Assembly (NCBI RefSeq): GCF_000002425.4 | Contig: NC_037265.1 | Span: 9,077,238 to 9,141,237 of the forward strand | DNA from: Physcomitrium patens | Taxonomy: Eukaryota > Streptophyta > Bryopsida > Funariales > Funariaceae | Length of the DNA stretch: 64,000 bases | Direction of reading: 5' to 3' | In this document: positions 36,288 through 46,579 of the stretch, in pieces | Layout of the letters: each line of letters opens with the position of its first letter | Position numbering within the stretch: the stretch's first letter is position 1 | Position numbers and translations under genes: made by a program | The notes under the pieces: generated by a model | Database searches by the model: none | Told to the model about the DNA's origin: nothing | What the model saw: the letters and a program-made list of their open reading frames with translations, nothing else

Positions 36288-39200
36288 ATGCAGCTGGAAC
36301 CTTGTACAATTCCTAATGAAGGTCCTATCCTCTCCTCAGAACCCTCTCCTTGTTTTATAATAGACTTATATTTAGGACCTAAGAATTACAAAGCCTCTGC
36401 TTTATTAGATTCAGGAGCCTCAGCATGTTTTTTAGATGAACAATTTGTTAAAAGTCGTAAAATATCTTTTATACAGAAACCTAAACCAGTACATATAGAA
36501 GTCATAGATGGTCGTCCCTTGTCTTCTGCAGATGTCACTCATGAAACTCATCCTATAAAAGTAACAATAGACGGTCATGATAGCTACATAGCTTTTAACA
36601 TAATTAAATCCCCGTCCAATCCAATTATTTTAGGTTTATCCTGGCTAAAAAAATATAACCCTCGAATAGATTGGAATTCACACAAACTTGACTTTTCCTA
36701 GAGCGTTATTAATAGTTCTACCAACCAAGTAAAAAATTATAAGTCTAGTATAGTAAAACCCGTACTGATAGGTGCAAAAGTATTTATACACGCAGCAAAA
36801 GAAGGATCAACTTTTGCTATTTATGCTGCACCTATTTCTGAAAACGTAAAGACTTCAAGTAGCATTCCAAGTCAATATCAGGAGTATCAAGACATTTTTG
36901 AGAAAAAGAATGCAGATATTCTTCCTGAGCATCGTCCATATGATTGTTCAATCGACCTCAAGGAAGGAACTCAGCCACCATTTGGACCAATTTACAGTTT
37001 ATCGCAAGATGAGATGGCTGAACTCAAGACATATATTGACGAGAATTTAGCGAAGAATTTCATATGCCATTCAAAATCTCCAGCAGGAGCTCCAATTCTA
37101 TTCGTAAAGAAAAAAGATGGATCTTTACGAATGTGTGTTGATTATCGAGGACTCAACAAGATCACAATCAAGAACAGGTATCCATTACCTTTGATATCAG
37201 GACTCCTTGACCAGTTGAATCAAGCTAAGATCTATACAAAAATAGATCTAAGAGGAGCATATAATCTGGTACGGATCAAAGAAGGAGATGAATGGAAGAC
37301 TGCGTTTCGAACCAGGTATGGACATTTCGAATATAATGTCATGCCCTTTGGACTCACGAATGCACCAGCTGCTTTTCAACATCTCATGAATGATGTATTT
37401 CGTGAATTCTTAGACAATTTTGTCATCTGCTATCTAGACGATATCCTGATCTATTCTAAAAACGTCGAAGAACATGAAATACATGTCCGTCAAGTATTAC
37501 AAAAACTTAGAGATGCAAGATTGTACGCCAAGATGGAAAAGTATGTATTTCACACTACTCAAGTTGACTTTTTAGGATACATCATTTCAAATGATGGTCT
37601 CATGATGGATTCTAAGAAAGTCCAAACAATCATGGATTGGAAGATTCCAAGGACAGTAAGAGATGTCCAATGTTTCTTGGGATTTGCCAATTACTATCGG
37701 ATCTTCATCAAAGATTTCTCACGAGTTGCAGCTCCACTTACACGCTTGACTAGTAGAGATAAATTCCAATGGAATCAAGAAGCGGAATCAGCATTTGAAG
37801 CCTTGAAGACATCGTTTGTTTCTGCACCAATCTTATATCGTGTTGACTTTTCCAAGGCATTTTTTATGGAAACAGATGCATCAGATTTTGCCTTAGGTGC
37901 AGTTTTATCACAAATGGGAACAGATGACAAACTTCATTCGATAGCTTTTCATTCAAGAAAATTCTCAGCAGCCGAGATCAATTATGAGATCCACGATAAA
38001 GAACTTCTTGCGATCGTGGATTCCTTTCAAGAATGGCGTCATTATCTAGAAGGCACTTCTAGTCCAGTCACTGTGTATACAGATCACAAGAACCTCGAGT
38101 ATTTCATGTCAGCACGCATGTTGAATCGTCGTCAAGCTCGTTGGAGTATGTCTTTGTCAAGATTCGAGTTCATTATCACTTATCGGCCAGAAAAACAACA
38201 AGGTTTATCCGATGCCCTATCTAGACGTTCTTATTTTGCACCAAAAGAAGGAGATGCAGCTTTTGAGCAACAAAGAACGGTCCTCTTGAAACTGGAGCAA
38301 TTTCATCTCCGAGCAATGAAATCAACATTGACTGTTGATTCAACTTTTTTCAAGCAAATCCAGTCCAGTATGTCCTCAAACCCTCTTGTTCATGATATCG
38401 AGAATAATTCTTTCAAGTCTCATGATCCTTCTAAGTTTGAGTTCAAGAATAATCTATTATATTTTGAAGGATGCCTATATGTTCCAGAAGGAGAAGCACG
38501 TTTACGTGCTCTTCAAGCACGTCATGACTTTCCAGCAGCAGGGCACTTTGGATATAATAAGACTTTGGAACTCATATCAAGAGATTTTTGGTGGCCACAA
38601 ATGTGGAAGTCAGTCAAAGACTTTGTACAATCATGTGATATTTGTTCAAGATCAAAAATTCCTTGTCATCGACCTTACGGACTTCTTCAGCCATTACCTA
38701 TATTAGAACAACCATGGTCTTCTGTTTCTATGGATTTCATCACAGATCTTCCAAGCTCAAGATCTTACGATTCTATATTTGTGATAGTAGATCGTTTCAC
38801 CAAGATGGCATACTTTGTGCCATGTACAAAATCTATCACAGGTGAAGAAACAGCTAAGCTTTTCATTGATAATATCTATCGCTATCATGGATTACCTAAA
38901 GATATCATATCGGATAGGAGAACTCAATTTGTGTCAAGATTTTGGAGGACCCTTTTCAAGATTTTAAAAGTGGACATAAAACTATCTTCGGCTTTCCATC
39001 CTCAAACTGATGGACAAACAGAGCATGTAAACCAAGTCTTGGAGCAGTATTTAAGGTGTACTATCAACTACCAACAAGATGATTGGATAACCCTTCTGCC
39101 ATTGGCAGAGTTTGCTTATAATAATACGGTACATTCTTCCACGCAACAAACACCTTTCTTTGCCAATTATGGCTATCATCCACGACTTGATACTTTTGAT

Positions 39201-39776
39201 TTTTCAAAAGTTGATAATCCTGCAGCAGAAGATATGGCAAATCGGTTGTCAGAGTTACATGCAATAATGAAGACACAATTGAAGGAAGCTCAAGAACGAC
39301 AAAAGATAAACGTAGATCTATATCGTAAGGAGCAACCACAACTCAACGTGGGTGATAAGGTATGGCTACTTCGTCGCAATATCAAGACTACTCGATCTTA
39401 TGACAAGTTAGACTATTGTAGGCTTGGCCCCTTTTCTGTTTCTGAACAGATCAACCCAGTTGCATATCGATTATACCTACCGGAGTCAATGAAGATCCAT
39501 CCTGTATTCCACGTGTCTCTTCTTGAACCATATGAGACAGTGGATATACAAGGAAGAAGACAAATACCACCGCCTCCTATAGAAGTAGATAATAATGAAG
39601 AATTTGAGGTGGAAGAGATATTAGACTCAAGGCGGCGCCGAAATAAGCTGGAATATCTTGTTCATTGGCGCGGATATGATACTAGTGAACGCACATTGTA
39701 GCCATCCAAGAATCTAGCAAATGCATCAGCTAAAGTCAAAGTTTTTCATCAACGACATCCATCGAAACGAAGATGA
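36288..39776 (+). pseudogene. Element D1 pol with chromodomain, two stops only
   Basis: One frame from ATG 36288 to TGA 39774, about 1160 codons, interrupted by TAG at 36699 and 39699. Order: retropepsin LLDSGASACF (Asp near residue 41) and ILGLSWL; RT with KKKDGSLRMCVDYRGLNK and YLDD at 37431-37442; RNase H FMETDASDFALGAVLSQ and VTVYTDHKNLEYFM; integrase zinc module AGHFGYNKT...SCDICSRSK; core with SMDFITDL, ISDRRTQF and HPQTDGQTEHVNQVLEQ (Asp, Asp, Glu all present); GPF module RLGPFSVSEQINPVAYRL and VFHVSLLEPYE; C-terminal chromodomain FEVEEILDSRRRRNKLEYL then VHWRGYDTSERTL. The second stop falls where chromodomains of this group carry Trp (TAG from TGG). After it 24 codons remain, ending in a basic tail. 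Chromodomains of this kind are known to steer integration to heterochromatin. Confidence 0.93.
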
Positions 39777-39870
39777 AAATCTCTCTTATAAAAGAGACAA
39801 GATTGAGGCAAGATAACATTCAATTTCCTATCCTTGTTTGTAACTTCTTTACATTTGTGACGCTAATTAG

Positions 39871-40293
39871 ATGGAGAGCCAACAACCAGCGGATTCAACT
39901 CAAGAACCTTCGTTTGCTTACCTACTGGACGAGACATTACGATTGTCACAACCTTCAAGACGACGCAATCGAGATGAAGATCTTCAAGAACGACATGTTC
40001 TTCCTCGAATAGATGGTGAGATACAATGCGTTTGGTATCACGATTTGGGAAGGGACTCCCGATGTTTGATGATTTTGCTAGAGGTAGGAACAACTCCTGA
40101 TGGTGTTCCAAATATTCTATTCGAAGGAAGTTACGAAGGCCTCAACAATGATCAAATAACTAGGTAGTCTTCCCGCCCTGGTATGGGACACTACCGATGG
40201 TTGAGAGGCCCTATCAATCATCTTCGAAGAGAACAGAGATCAGAGTATGTGGCAAATACAATTCGTCGCATCATAGATTTCCTCAACATATGA
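39871..40293 (+). CDS. Extra ORF between pol and 3' LTR of D1, unknown function
   Basis: 140 codons from ATG 39871 to TGA 40291 with one internal TAG at 40165, where D2 keeps Trp (TGG). It starts 94 bases after the pol stop and is not in the pol frame. The N-terminal half is acidic and Arg-rich (RLSQPSRRRNRDEDLQERHV). The C-terminal half has the words DGVPNILFEGSYEGLNND, RPGMGHYRWLRGPINHLRRE and IRRIIDFLNI, which are best conserved in D2. There is no signal peptide or membrane segment, so it does not look like an envelope gene. I do not recognise the family. Placement after pol, size and conservation in a second copy suggest an accessory protein of the element rather than host sequence. Confidence 0.6.
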
Positions 40294-40323
40294 TGACCGC
40301 TCCTCGTGGAACTCATCTCTAGA

Positions 40324-40334
40324 AGGGGGGGTAA
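40324..40334 (+). other. Element D1 polypurine tract
   Basis: AGGGGGGGTAA, with purines extending a few bases further upstream (AGAAGGGGGGG), lies directly before the TGTCAC start of the 3' LTR. Confidence 0.8.
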
Positions 40335-40886
40335 TGTCACGGCCATAATCATGTAAGCTAATAATTACATATAGAAATAGGTAGAAGTAAGTAAAAGTAG
40401 ATAAAAGTAAGTTTATTCTATAATATTTAATATAGAAGCTTCCTAGAAACTTCCTAGACACTGCTTTGACTTCATAGGTGTTTTTAATTGACTTTTTGGA
40501 TTAGAAACGTGGTCAACAAGTTGGCCATGTGCCACACATGTTGTTAGCTTGAAGATCAAGCTAACTATGTGGCCCACACGTAAAAAAACTTGCCTTGTAA
40601 GTCAAGGCATGCGTCCTACAAAGTCAACACATATTGGAGGTCATATAGAACGTCGCCACGTAGCCCCTAGTTAGATAGTATATATAGAGACAAGAGTGAA
40701 GGCTTCTTCACTCTTGTCAACTCCTTTCTTGCTTCTAGTCCAGGTTCAAGAGTCTTTAGTTTCTTGTCTTGTGGCAATAGCCATTCCAGTTTCCTTTTAA
40801 TATACCTACTTGTTTATATTTTGACTTATTATATCGAGATAGCCTTTTTGTGTATATTTTCCCTCATCGAGTCTTTGTCTTTGACA
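40335..40886 (+). repeat. Element D1 3' LTR (552 bp)
   Basis: Same length and termini as 34515-35066, with about ten substitutions. The CATTG duplication follows at 40887, and after it the interrupted D2 LTR resumes with CTATATAACCCCTAG. Confidence 0.93.
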
Positions 40887-40891
40887 CATTG

Positions 40892-41129
40892 CTATATAAC
40901 CCCTAGTTAGATAGTATATATAGAGATAAGAATGAAGCCCTCTTTACTCTTGTCAACTCTTTTCTTGCTTCTAGTATAGTTTCAAGAGTCCTAAGTTTTC
41001 TTGTCTTTTGGCAATAAGCCATTCCAGTTTCTTTTTAATATATATACATTCTTATTTTTATTTTGTCACTTTTTCTTTAACACAAATTTTATTAATCTAT
41101 GCATCATCTTTCAGTTCATGTCCTTGACA
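40892..41129 (+). repeat. Element D2 3' LTR, second part
   Basis: Continues the D2 LTR from the point where 34514 stops, through TATATATAGAGATAAG, and ends CATGTCCTTGACA. It is followed by the ACAAG duplication. Confidence 0.85.
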
Positions 41130-41335
41130 ACAAGCTTCCAATATATATAAATAAAGCTAATTTGTTGACCAAGTTTTTAATCTATTAATCAACTACAAAT
41201 ACATGTAAAGTCAAAACTATGCCTATGAAACTTCTAAAAAGCTTTTCTAAAAAATATTATAAAATTCATCTACTTTTATTTACTTCTATTTAATCATATA
41301 GATAATTATTGAAATAAATATGTCTGTCCATGACA
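41130..41335 (-). repeat. Element D3 LTR, outer part
   Basis: On the - strand it begins TGTCATGGACAGACATAT and runs through LTR words of the D family (ATTACTATATG-type, AAAAGCTTTTTAGAAG, GGTCAACAAATTAGC) to the D2 insertion. The other piece is 28265-28372. Confidence 0.75.
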
Positions 41336-41609
41336 ATATCATGAATTATTTCAAAATAAAGAATCTTAATAGAATACACTTTTATTTGAAGATCAAATTC
41401 ATTCAAAGACTAACCTGTATATTCTTATTACAACAAGCTTATACTACATATATCTTGCAAGAATTTTGGATGGAAAACTAGATTCTTTCATTGATTTTAA
41501 TGGAAGAAGACCATTGTTAGTAGATGCAAAACATTTCTAAAAATTGATAACCTTATTAGGGATGATGAGTCTACCTTATTAAGACCAAACTTGAAATTTC
41601 ATTTGCCAT
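41336..41609. other. No recognised feature
   Basis: AT-rich sequence between the D3 LTR end and the Copia fragment. No ORF, repeat or motif was recognised. Confidence 0.5.
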
Positions 41610-42222
41610 GGAAGTCCTAAGTAGCCACATGCACACTCCCCTCATACCACACCTTAAGCAGGGAATCAAGTATTATGGTACATCAAAAGATACATCAAAT
41701 TTGGCATTTTATACAAAAAGAACCATAGTCACACAATCATAGGCTACACCGACTATGATTGGGCAAACTGCAAAATTTCTAGTAAGTCCATCTCAGATTG
41801 GATTTTTCAATCCGCAGGCGGCCTCATCTCATGGGCATCGGAAAAAACAATATACTGTGGCTATTTCGTCTACAGATGCCGAAGCACGATCTCTCGCTAA
41901 AGAGATATGAGAAGCAATTTGGCTCTCGATCTTATCATCTCAAAAATACGGCAAAGAACAAGAACCTATTTCCATTTTTTGCCACAATCAGAGTGCTCTA
42001 AAGTCTGCCTACGACCCGATCTGCCATGACAAATCAAAACATATGGAAATCTGGTTACACTACATCCGTGAAAATGTTCTCGTGGAAATAGTTGACCTAT
42101 TCTACATACCCACACAGGACCAAGTCGCAGAGATACTCACCAAGGCACTGGAAAAACGGAGGTTCACAAAACTCCGCACAGAACTGGGAATACCGGCAGT
42201 CGATTTATTGACAGAAAATTAG
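41610..42222 (+). pseudogene. Ty1/Copia pol 3' fragment (RNase H)
   Basis: Reads GIKYYGTSKD, then GYTDYDWANCK and GGLISWAS, and after a one-base shift near 41850 continues AISSTDAEARSLAKE, ICHDKSKHMEIWLHYIREN and EILTKALEKRRFTKLRTEL, ending at TAG 42220. These are the diagnostic C-terminal words of Copia RNase H (GYTDADWAG, SSTEAEY, KHIEIRYHF and ADILTKAL types). One stop and one frameshift are present. No LTR, RT or integrase accompanies it, so it is a truncated relic. It ends about 30 bp before the convergent RNase H1 N-domain exon. Confidence 0.85.
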
Positions 42223-42249
42223 AGGAGTACAAAGTTCTACATCCCCAAC

Positions 42250-42458
42250 ACAAATTGCTCTGCCTCACTCTCAATTCTGAACTTTCGGTGAACGGCTCCC
42301 TTATAACCCTTCACCTGTTGTTCGCAATCTAACCAATCTACATATATCCCAGGCCGACGTCCACAACGAACGGCATAAAAGCTACGCTTCTCATCTACTA
42401 ATCCAGCACCAACTGAAGATGTGTCCACTTTCGGCTGAGGCACCTCGATACTCACGTC
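42250..42458 (-). pseudogene. Exon with RNase H1 N-terminal hybrid-binding domain
   Basis: On the - strand the open frame 42482-42237 contains EKRSFYAVRCGRRPGIYVDW, LDCEQQVKGYKGAVHRKF and SEAEQFVLG, which matches the RNase H1 N-terminal domain (also called Cauli_VI or HBD) over its full 45 residues: aromatic FYAV start, GIY..W, Cys-x-x-x-V-x-G-Y/F-K-G and the final EAE-x-F-V. This domain binds RNA:DNA hybrids. A pyrimidine-rich stretch ending CTACTAG near 42459 could be its splice acceptor. The frame stops right after the domain, next to the Copia fragment, and no catalytic RNase H domain is visible on this strand. Partial or disrupted gene, or one exon of a gene whose other exons I cannot place. 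Confidence 0.55.
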
Positions 42459-42482
42459 TCTAGTAGAAGAACACAACCACAA

Positions 42483-43760
42483 AAAGGTTTAGTCCAGAAA
42501 CCAACTGAAGAAACGATGTAGTGATGCCAAGAAGGACCACAGGCTAAGTAGCAACATTTGCATTTGGAAAGAAAAACAAAATTAGAATCTCCTTCACATC
42601 CACCAAAATAAAGCTTGCATAGTCAGACTGATCTAAGAACTGACCAGGGAAAGTCGTCCTGCTCTAGTCACCCTCATGTTCTTCATTACCTAATAGGTTG
42701 AGACTCTGTGAATGAACGGACAACAGATTGTCCACTCTTCACAATATATGTACCGCACACTATGCACTACTCGCTCTCTTTTTCTAATGACAGCAACTGT
42801 AACACTGTTACAGTAAAACTACACATTTGTGTTATGTATGTATATGTGATTCTAAGTCCCATGTTCTATGTTCATTTGACATTTTGATAAACTATGTATT
42901 TCATCGTGATGTTATGACAGAGACATCCTCTTTGCAAAGGGTTAGCTGTCTCAACCACATTCGGAAACGTGGAATTACATTCATCAGAATGCTTCCCAAG
43001 TCATGCAGATAAATCCACTATTTAGCGCTTGATAAGCTTTTGAAGCAGTGTTTGCGAATGCAATCGTGTACACTCAACCTCGAGCTAGAATCACTTCTGT
43101 GTCTATGGTTGCAGAGTAACGCCAATTGCTTGTTCTACTTGGATGCGAAGGAGCATGGACAGCAGCGTTGGAAGAATCAGAATTTCACAATGTTTTCTGC
43201 ATGGTAGGTAGCAAATTCATGACAAATCCTAAACAAAAATTCGTCTGCCTGGGTGAATTTGCTTGATCTCACTATGAGTTTGATCAATTAGGTTTAGTAA
43301 TGACGTCTTGACGAAGGCCCAGTTAAGTTTCGATGAGCAGTGCCTAAGCATGTAGTTTGAGCATGTATTCTGAAAAAATGTGGTGCTTCAAAGTAAGACC
43401 TTAATAATAAACTTCTGTGCATAATCCTACTAACTGAATTTCTAAAAAAAACTCTATTTTAATACTTCTTCTTTTTTTAATTTCTTTTTTGCTCGTTGTC
43501 GTTATATCTGAAAAGATTTCTTTGTCGTGTTCGGAAAAAGTCTTGTACTTTTGATGCTCTGTCTTTCCTAGCAAACGCGAGATTCAAGGACATCACACTT
43601 TGAATTGAAGCGAGTGCGCTGCATCTGACAGGCGTCAAGATCGAACTCTGCGTAATCTTTTAATGACACTTCAACCGCCAAACATGGCATTCATCAGAAA
43701 ATGTGTGATTCCATGGTGACTATCGGATCTTCGAGTTCTCATCCTTTTTATGACACGGTA
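42483..43760. other. Non-repetitive stretch, no gene assigned
   Basis: Base composition is more balanced than in the element-derived DNA. Short ORFs exist but none shows a domain. It could contain introns or small exons of the - strand gene to the right. Confidence 0.4.
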
Positions 43761-43762
43761 AC

Positions 43763-46453
43763 CTGAATTATGCCATACATCCACGGAAAATTCTCCTGAA
43801 TCCCACTCCTTTTGTCTCCACGGATACGTTCTATTGCGAGCACCATCACAACTGAATCACTTAAATACAAAGAATTCCCTGGACCATCTCTGCAAGTACC
43901 ACTGAGGACTCCAGAAGGGAAGTCTTGAGCCACAAGAGCCAGTGTATCACCCATAATGTGAACTAAGTCACAAAGCAACATATGCACTCCTCAATCATGT
44001 GCACTGGTGAGCACTGCCGGGATGCTTACCGATGAGACCTAGAAAGGATAGAAAAAGGAAAATGCGTGCAGGATTGACAGGCTATAGGGGTCTACTTCTA
44101 CACCGATACTCTGGAGGTTTTCATAAATGCTAGAGAGGATACACACAGAAGTGGACACGGACTGCCAGTGAGATTGTTGTGCAACAATAAATAAATGCCG
44201 CATTGTGGCATTGTGACGTAATCCGTCCCAGCTTCAATCGAATTGAATGTATGGTCAACCAAGACATCAAGATAGCGAAGTATTTGGGGCCCGTCGGCCA
44301 AGTTACCTCTCCATCCTTTCCATGGGTCAGCGCAGGTGAATGATTTCTCAGTTCACAAACCATGATCACCGAATCATCACAAGCATCATTTTAATGGGGT
44401 CGTTGAGTTGGTCGACGAGTGATCACTGGACTATTGGCGCCGTTACCCTCAGCTCTAACCTACTAGAAATTCCGAATCTTTACACACAATCATCTTGCAG
44501 ATGTTGGAGTGTGCTGTTTTTAAGCTGCTGTTCTGCTTCTCACTATTTATGCTGATACTTGCTGAAGTTGAGTTTATAGCAGAGCGAGAATGATGCGAGA
44601 ATACGTTCAGTTATGGCTTATCATCGTCTTAGCAGCTTGATCTCCTAACCTCTCGTCACCTTCCTATGCGTAGGCAGGCAGAGTAAAACTTAGAAAAATA
44701 AAGAGAGAAGAGATGGACAGAGAAGTGGCCCAGTAAACACCCACTGCGATCTTACCGAGACGAAAAGAATCACACCAATTGCAATGTCTGTGCAACTCGT
44801 GATATCTTTTGGACAGACTGGTTCAGATTTCGTTTCCTTGATCTCAGGTTTGTTACAGGGAAACATTTCCTCCATGGTGAGCAAACATGTTTCTCTCCCA
44901 TGTGAGCTTGTTGAGAAGGGTTGACTAGGGAATCATGATGCGGTTTGGCAGGACACGCCACCTCAAAGCTGCTCCTGTCTCACCTTTTTTAAGACAACGA
45001 CAATCTTTTGCCTTTTTCTCACAAGACATGCCGTGCATCCTGACACTCCCTTTGAATAAGATGGAAGCTTTGAGCATCGAAAGTCTTATTCTGCAGTTCA
45101 GTCTCGGAGTTTAGGTTGACGCAAATCCCCCTTAAATTAGAAAACACTTACACATTGTGCTCGTGTAGATCTGCGATCCTTGAAGTTCTCAAACCTCCAG
45201 ATACATGATGTTTACTCATTTACTATTCCCTTCCCATCTTTAAACAATGAAGCAAAATAAGCACAGCCCCTCGCACAACAACAGCTGACTTCATTTACAC
45301 AAAACAATGAAAGAATATCTGTTTTAAGGCCGTGCAAGTAAACCATGAGAGCCTCAGTGTTCGTAGATGGCTCAGCAATCAAAACCATTGCCTCGATGCA
45401 ACCGAAAAGGTCAGCCAAGAGAACAAATGCTTGCTGTATAGATTCCAGATTGTGAGTTTCTGTCTATATGGACTTGTCGTGATCACCGACTAATTGAGAG
45501 CGATCCCGAGATACCTACCACCGTAAGATGGCGTGCCTCAGATTCATGTGTTGCACTAATGCTCATTCGAACTTTTTAGGGTATGTAGCAACAATAACAG
45601 CATACAAAGTGATAGCAAAATCACAGAAACTGCCTACCAGCCTACGCTACGTAGGTTCTTTCTCCATCCGTTCAATCTCAAGGACAACTGTAAGATTCAT
45701 CACCTTCGAAGTCTTTCAATCAGGGTGTACTTAGAGTAACCATTGCTAACCTAATCAAGGTCCTGCAGGATTGTCATTGAGCTTCAGGATTGCGACTGCT
45801 GTGCCCTAATCTCATGTGGATGTTTCGGGTAATAGCTTGTTTGAAAGGGTTGATGTATTATTTAGTTAGATGTGCGGTCGCTAACACGGACCAATCCATT
45901 GAACAGGTTCAGATCTCTGACAGTTACAGGCACCTTCCGGAGCGACTTTGTGGCGGAGAATGGTGCAAAATTGTTGGTCGGTGTAATCCAACCACCTCGC
46001 AATTCTTGTCATCCGCTGACGCTGTATCCAGTCTAGGCTGATGGCACTGTTTAATGCTCATGAGTTGCCCCTCACCCGCCAAATTTACGATATTTGGATG
46101 TCGAATTCGGATTCTGTGGGATCTACAGAAGTCCAATTCTTGTATAAACATTGTGCGAATATTAGATTGGCGCTTAGATGCGACAGTACACTGTGGCAAC
46201 GACTGTGACGACAGCTTCGTCCGAGAACCATTGTGAGGCACACAGCGATCGGCACCTTACCTGAAGCTCTTGGCACACACGCGGAGCGTACAAATCCTTG
46301 CAGAGTAATAACAGCTCGAACAGGCGCAATTCCTGTTTCATCACTGAAGAGCATGATCAATGTAATTGTACGACTAGGTCCGAATCCCTTCCGAACCAAA
46401 GAGTCACGAGGAAATCGCGTGAATCCTGTACCGATGACGGTTTCGCTTGTGAT
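43763..46453 (-). CDS. Candidate multi-exon gene, unidentified
   Basis: Five - strand blocks look like exons: 46453-46089 (IGTGFTRFPRDSLVRKGFG, SDETGIAPVRAVITLQGFV; donor GTAAAT), 45459-45299 (QAFVLLADLFGCIEAMVLIA; flanked by GACAG and GTAAATG), about 44940-44756 (PVCPKDITSCTDIAIGVILF; donor GTAAGA), 44346-44110 (ADPWKGWRGNLADGPQILRY; donor GTATCG) and about 43985-43763 (HIMGDTLALVAQDFPSGVL, SDSVVMVLAIERIRGDKRSG; donor GTTACC). Their residue makeup is protein-like and unlike the surrounding frames, and the candidate splice sites are plausible. I do not recognise the protein. Several are helical and Leu-rich, as in large scaffold proteins. Boundaries, exon order and the ends of the gene are guesses; an expressed gene or a decaying one are both possible. 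Confidence 0.42.
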
Positions 46454-46579
46454 TTATTTGAAGACAAAGAATTTTCAGAATTCCCGCGTTCTGAACCCAG
46501 AGTTGCGGTGCAACCTCACATCTACAATTTCTTTCCAAAAGAGAGTCCTCGTCCACCGGCTCGGGAGAGAAGGTCGTCC

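Larger units (their letters stand above)
34515..40886 (+). mobile_element. Element D1: nearly full-length chromovirus (Ty3/gypsy)
   Basis: Both LTRs are 552 bp with perfect TGTCA...TGACA ends and about ten differences by eye (near 2%), so this is the youngest insertion in the window. A CATTG target duplication flanks it. The body encodes gag, a protease-RT-RNase H-integrase-chromodomain pol in one frame with only two stops, then a separate small ORF and a G-rich polypurine tract. It sits inside the 3' LTR of the related D2. Its stops are few and mostly explained by single C-to-T or G-to-A changes, so it is recently dead rather than ancient. Confidence 0.95.
28373..41129 (+). mobile_element. 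Element D2: old chromovirus, interrupted by D1
   Basis: The 5' LTR is 28373-28931 (559 bp); the 3' LTR is 34195-34514 plus 40892-41129 (558 bp in total), split by D1. The 5-bp target duplication ACAAG is present at 28368-28372 and 41130-41134, a perfect match. The element carries gag, protease, RT, RNase H, integrase, chromodomain and the extra 3' ORF in the same order as D1, but with dozens of stops. It inserted into an inverted D3 LTR. Confidence 0.9.

Noticed and set aside
37014-39701. 895-residue ORF as a host gene
   Set aside because: It is the RT, RNase H, integrase and chromodomain part of element D1 and lies between its LTRs.
39871-40293. Envelope gene of an errantivirus-like element
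   Set aside because: The extra ORF has no signal peptide, membrane segment or glycoprotein-like features and is too short.
40892-41129. Tandem LTR produced by unequal recombination at the end of D1
   Set aside because: The CATTG duplication and the rejoined length show it is the second half of the D2 LTR interrupted by D1.
42222-42252. Complete Copia LTR after the pol fragment
   Set aside because: Only a CCCCAACA-like end is seen; there is no room for an LTR before the RNase H1-type exon.
45528-46041. + strand ORFs within the candidate gene region
   Set aside because: No domain, and the - strand frames there look more protein-like; treated as shadows.
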